DNA from: Kribbella kalugense
GTDB taxonomy: Bacteria > Actinomycetota > Actinomycetes > Propionibacteriales > Kribbellaceae
Assembly: GCF_004365875.1 (NCBI RefSeq)
Contig: NZ_SODF01000002.1
Span: 124,001 to 188,000, forward strand
Length of the DNA stretch: 64,000 nt
Reading direction: 5' to 3'
The first letter of the stretch is position 1. Every line of letters begins with the position of its first letter. The notes under the pieces are model-generated. The model made no database searches. It was not told the origin of the DNA and saw only the letters and a program-made list of their open reading frames with translations. Shown piece after piece: positions 62,795 to 64,000 of this stretch. A program made the position numbers and the translations under genes.

Positions 62795-63613
62795 CTATTT
62801 GATCCCAGTGTGAGTCATCGCCGCGATGAACCGGCGCTGCAGAACGACGAAGACGATCAGCACCGGAACGATCGAGATCACCGACGCGGCCATGGTCAGA
62901 CCGGGTGCGATCTGGCCTTGTTCGTCGACGAAGTTGGTCAGGCTCAGCGGCAGCGTGTACCGATCCGGATTGCTGATCAGCACCAGCGGGGTCTCGTAGT
63001 CGTTCCACGACCAGACGAACGCCAGGATGCCGAGCGCACTCATCACCGGTGTTGCCAACGGCAAGTAGATCCGGGTGAACACCCGCCACTCGTTCGCCCC
63101 GTCCATCCGGGCCGCCTCGGCGAACTCGGCCGGCTGACTGATGAAGAACTGCCGCATCAGGAACGTCCCGAGCACGGTGAACATCCCGGGCAGGATCAAC
63201 GCCCACAACGTGTCGTACAGCCCGAGCTTCTGGAAGTAAATGAACCGCGGCACCAGCAACAACTGCGCCGGGATGATCGCAGTCGCCAGATACAGGAGGA
63301 ACAGTTTGTCCCGCCCCTTGAACGACATCCGCGCGAAGGCATACCCGGCCATCGTCGCGGTGATCAGCTCGCCCGCAACCCGCAGTACGGCAACGAACAC
63401 CGAGCGGCCGAACGCCGGGAGTACCGAGGTCGCCCCGGTCAGCACCGTGCTGAAGTTGTCCCACTGGAACGGGTTCGGGATCCACTGCATCGGGATCTTG
63501 TACGCGTCCACGTCCGGCTTCAGCGCGGTCGAGATCATCCACGCGAACGGCGCGAGGAACGCGATCGCGAGGATCCACAGCGGGATTCCCCACAGCCACT
63601 TCGACTTAGTCAT
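62795..63613 (-). CDS. Carbohydrate ABC transporter permease (MalG type)
   Basis: 272 residues with six predicted membrane segments and the EAA loop EFAEAARMDGANEWRVFTRIYLPLATPV that docks the ATPase. N-terminus IPLWILAIAFLAPFAWMISTALKP and C-terminus VLQRRFIAAMTHTGIK are typical. It overlaps the upstream permease by eight bases. The ATPase is probably a shared MsiK-type protein encoded elsewhere. Confidence 0.92.
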   Translation of the reverse strand: MTKSKWLWGIPLWILAIAFLAPFAWMISTALKPDVDAYKIPMQWIPNPFQWDNFSTVLTGATSVLPAFGRSVFVAVLRVAGELITATMAGYAFARMSFKGRDKLFLLYLATAIIPAQLLLVPRFIYFQKLGLYDTLWALILPGMFTVLGTFLMRQFFISQPAEFAEAARMDGANEWRVFTRIYLPLATPVMSALGILAFVWSWNDYETPLVLISNPDRYTLPLSLTNFVDEQGQIAPGLTMAASVISIVPVLIVFVVLQRRFIAAMTHTGIK

Positions 63614-64000
63614 TGAGGGCCCTCCCTCGCTGCGCCCGCCAGGTGAGCAGAGTCAGGACGAGTACGCCGACGAACGTCACCAGGCCGATCGCCGAGGCAT
63701 AGCCGAATCGGTAGAACTGGAAGCCTGTTTGGTACATGTAGTAGGAGATCGTCGTGGTCGCGTCGCCCGGACCACCCGCGGTGATCAGCGCGATCAGGCC
63801 GAAGCCCTGTGACGCACCGATGATCAGCGTGACCATCAGGAAGATCGTTGTCGGCAGCAACGACGGCCAGGTGATCACCCGGAACTTCGCCCAGGCCGAG
63901 GCGCCATCGATGTCGGCTGCTTCGTACAGCTGCGCCGGAGCATCCTGCAGCGCCGACAGGTAGATCAGCGAGCAGTACCCGACCCCGCCCCAGATCGCCA
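63606..64000 (-). CDS. Carbohydrate ABC transporter permease (MalF type), partial
   Basis: The 3' part is visible; the gene runs past 64000. The EAA loop AQLYEAADIDGASAWAKFRVITWP and three later membrane segments (IFLMVTLIIGASQGFGLIALI, ASAIGLVTFVGVLVLTLLTW) are clear, ending RAQRGRALND. The frame is open to the window edge. A solute-binding protein gene is expected upstream, outside the window. Confidence 0.9.
   Translation of the reverse strand, partial: AIWGGVGYCSLIYLSALQDAPAQLYEAADIDGASAWAKFRVITWPSLLPTTIFLMVTLIIGASQGFGLIALITAGGPGDATTTISYYMYQTGFQFYRFGYASAIGLVTFVGVLVLTLLTWRAQRGRALND

Overview
The window is high-GC actinobacterial chromosome. The S10/spc, str, L11-L1, L10-L7/L12 and rpoBC gene orders are actinobacterial. 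So are the zinc-type S14, the frequent GTG starts, a complete mce lipid-import operon lying between rplL and rpoB, and many 1- and 4-base start/stop overlaps. The accessory genes (many sugar-type regulators, an ABC sugar importer, a leaderless poly-Cys leader ORF) point to Nocardioidaceae/Kribbellaceae, probably Kribbella. The genus is inferred, not read from a marker search.

Layout. 1-13000 (minus): end of the spc operon (rplF partial), the S10 operon up to rpsJ, then tuf, fusA, rpsG and rpsL. rpsJ and rpsL share an identical 26-base leader element about 45 bases before their starts. 13253-14527: an alpha/beta hydrolase fused to an NTF2-like domain. 14667-22078: rpoC and rpoB; RpoB has Asn where rifampicin-sensitive RpoB has Ser531 (E. 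coli numbering). 22343-33107: an 11-gene mce operon (mkl, yrbEA, yrbEB, mceA-F, two Mce-associated membrane proteins), with an inverted repeat covering its promoter. 33330-34580: rplL, rplJ and the L10 leader.

34616-43050 is catabolic. It holds an IclR/MFS operon, a lone SUKH protein, and a divergon (ridA-iclR-kinase facing PLP dehydratase-deacylase-KDPG aldolase) around a perfect 12-bp inverted repeat. Together these enzymes would convert N-acetylglucosaminate to glucosaminate, KDG, KDPG and then pyruvate plus glyceraldehyde-3-phosphate. 43051-46342: a two-component system with a DUF4097-like protein, and a small membrane protein. 46329-48720: a monomeric PheRS-like ligase preceded by a leaderless 27-residue ORF with a Cys-Cys-Cys run, divergent from an FMN hydroxyacid oxidase.

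48784-51695 (minus): rplA, rplK, nusG with a very long acidic N-terminus, secE and tRNA-Trp. 51971-56244 (plus): aspartate aminotransferase, adenosine deaminase-like protein, histidine phosphatase and TrpB2. 56745-59674: a helically phased array (four TGCCCC, then three GGGGCA, each on a 10-base period) before a three-gene operon of HTH-TPR regulator, 2H phosphoesterase and AbiEi-like winged-helix protein. 59668-64000 (minus): FAD oxidoreductase, RpiR regulator and two sugar ABC permeases, the last running off the window.

No prophage, IS element, CRISPR array or rRNA was seen. The most unusual items are the poly-Cys leader/PheS-like ligase locus, the phased array with its operon, and the proposed aminosugar-acid pathway.
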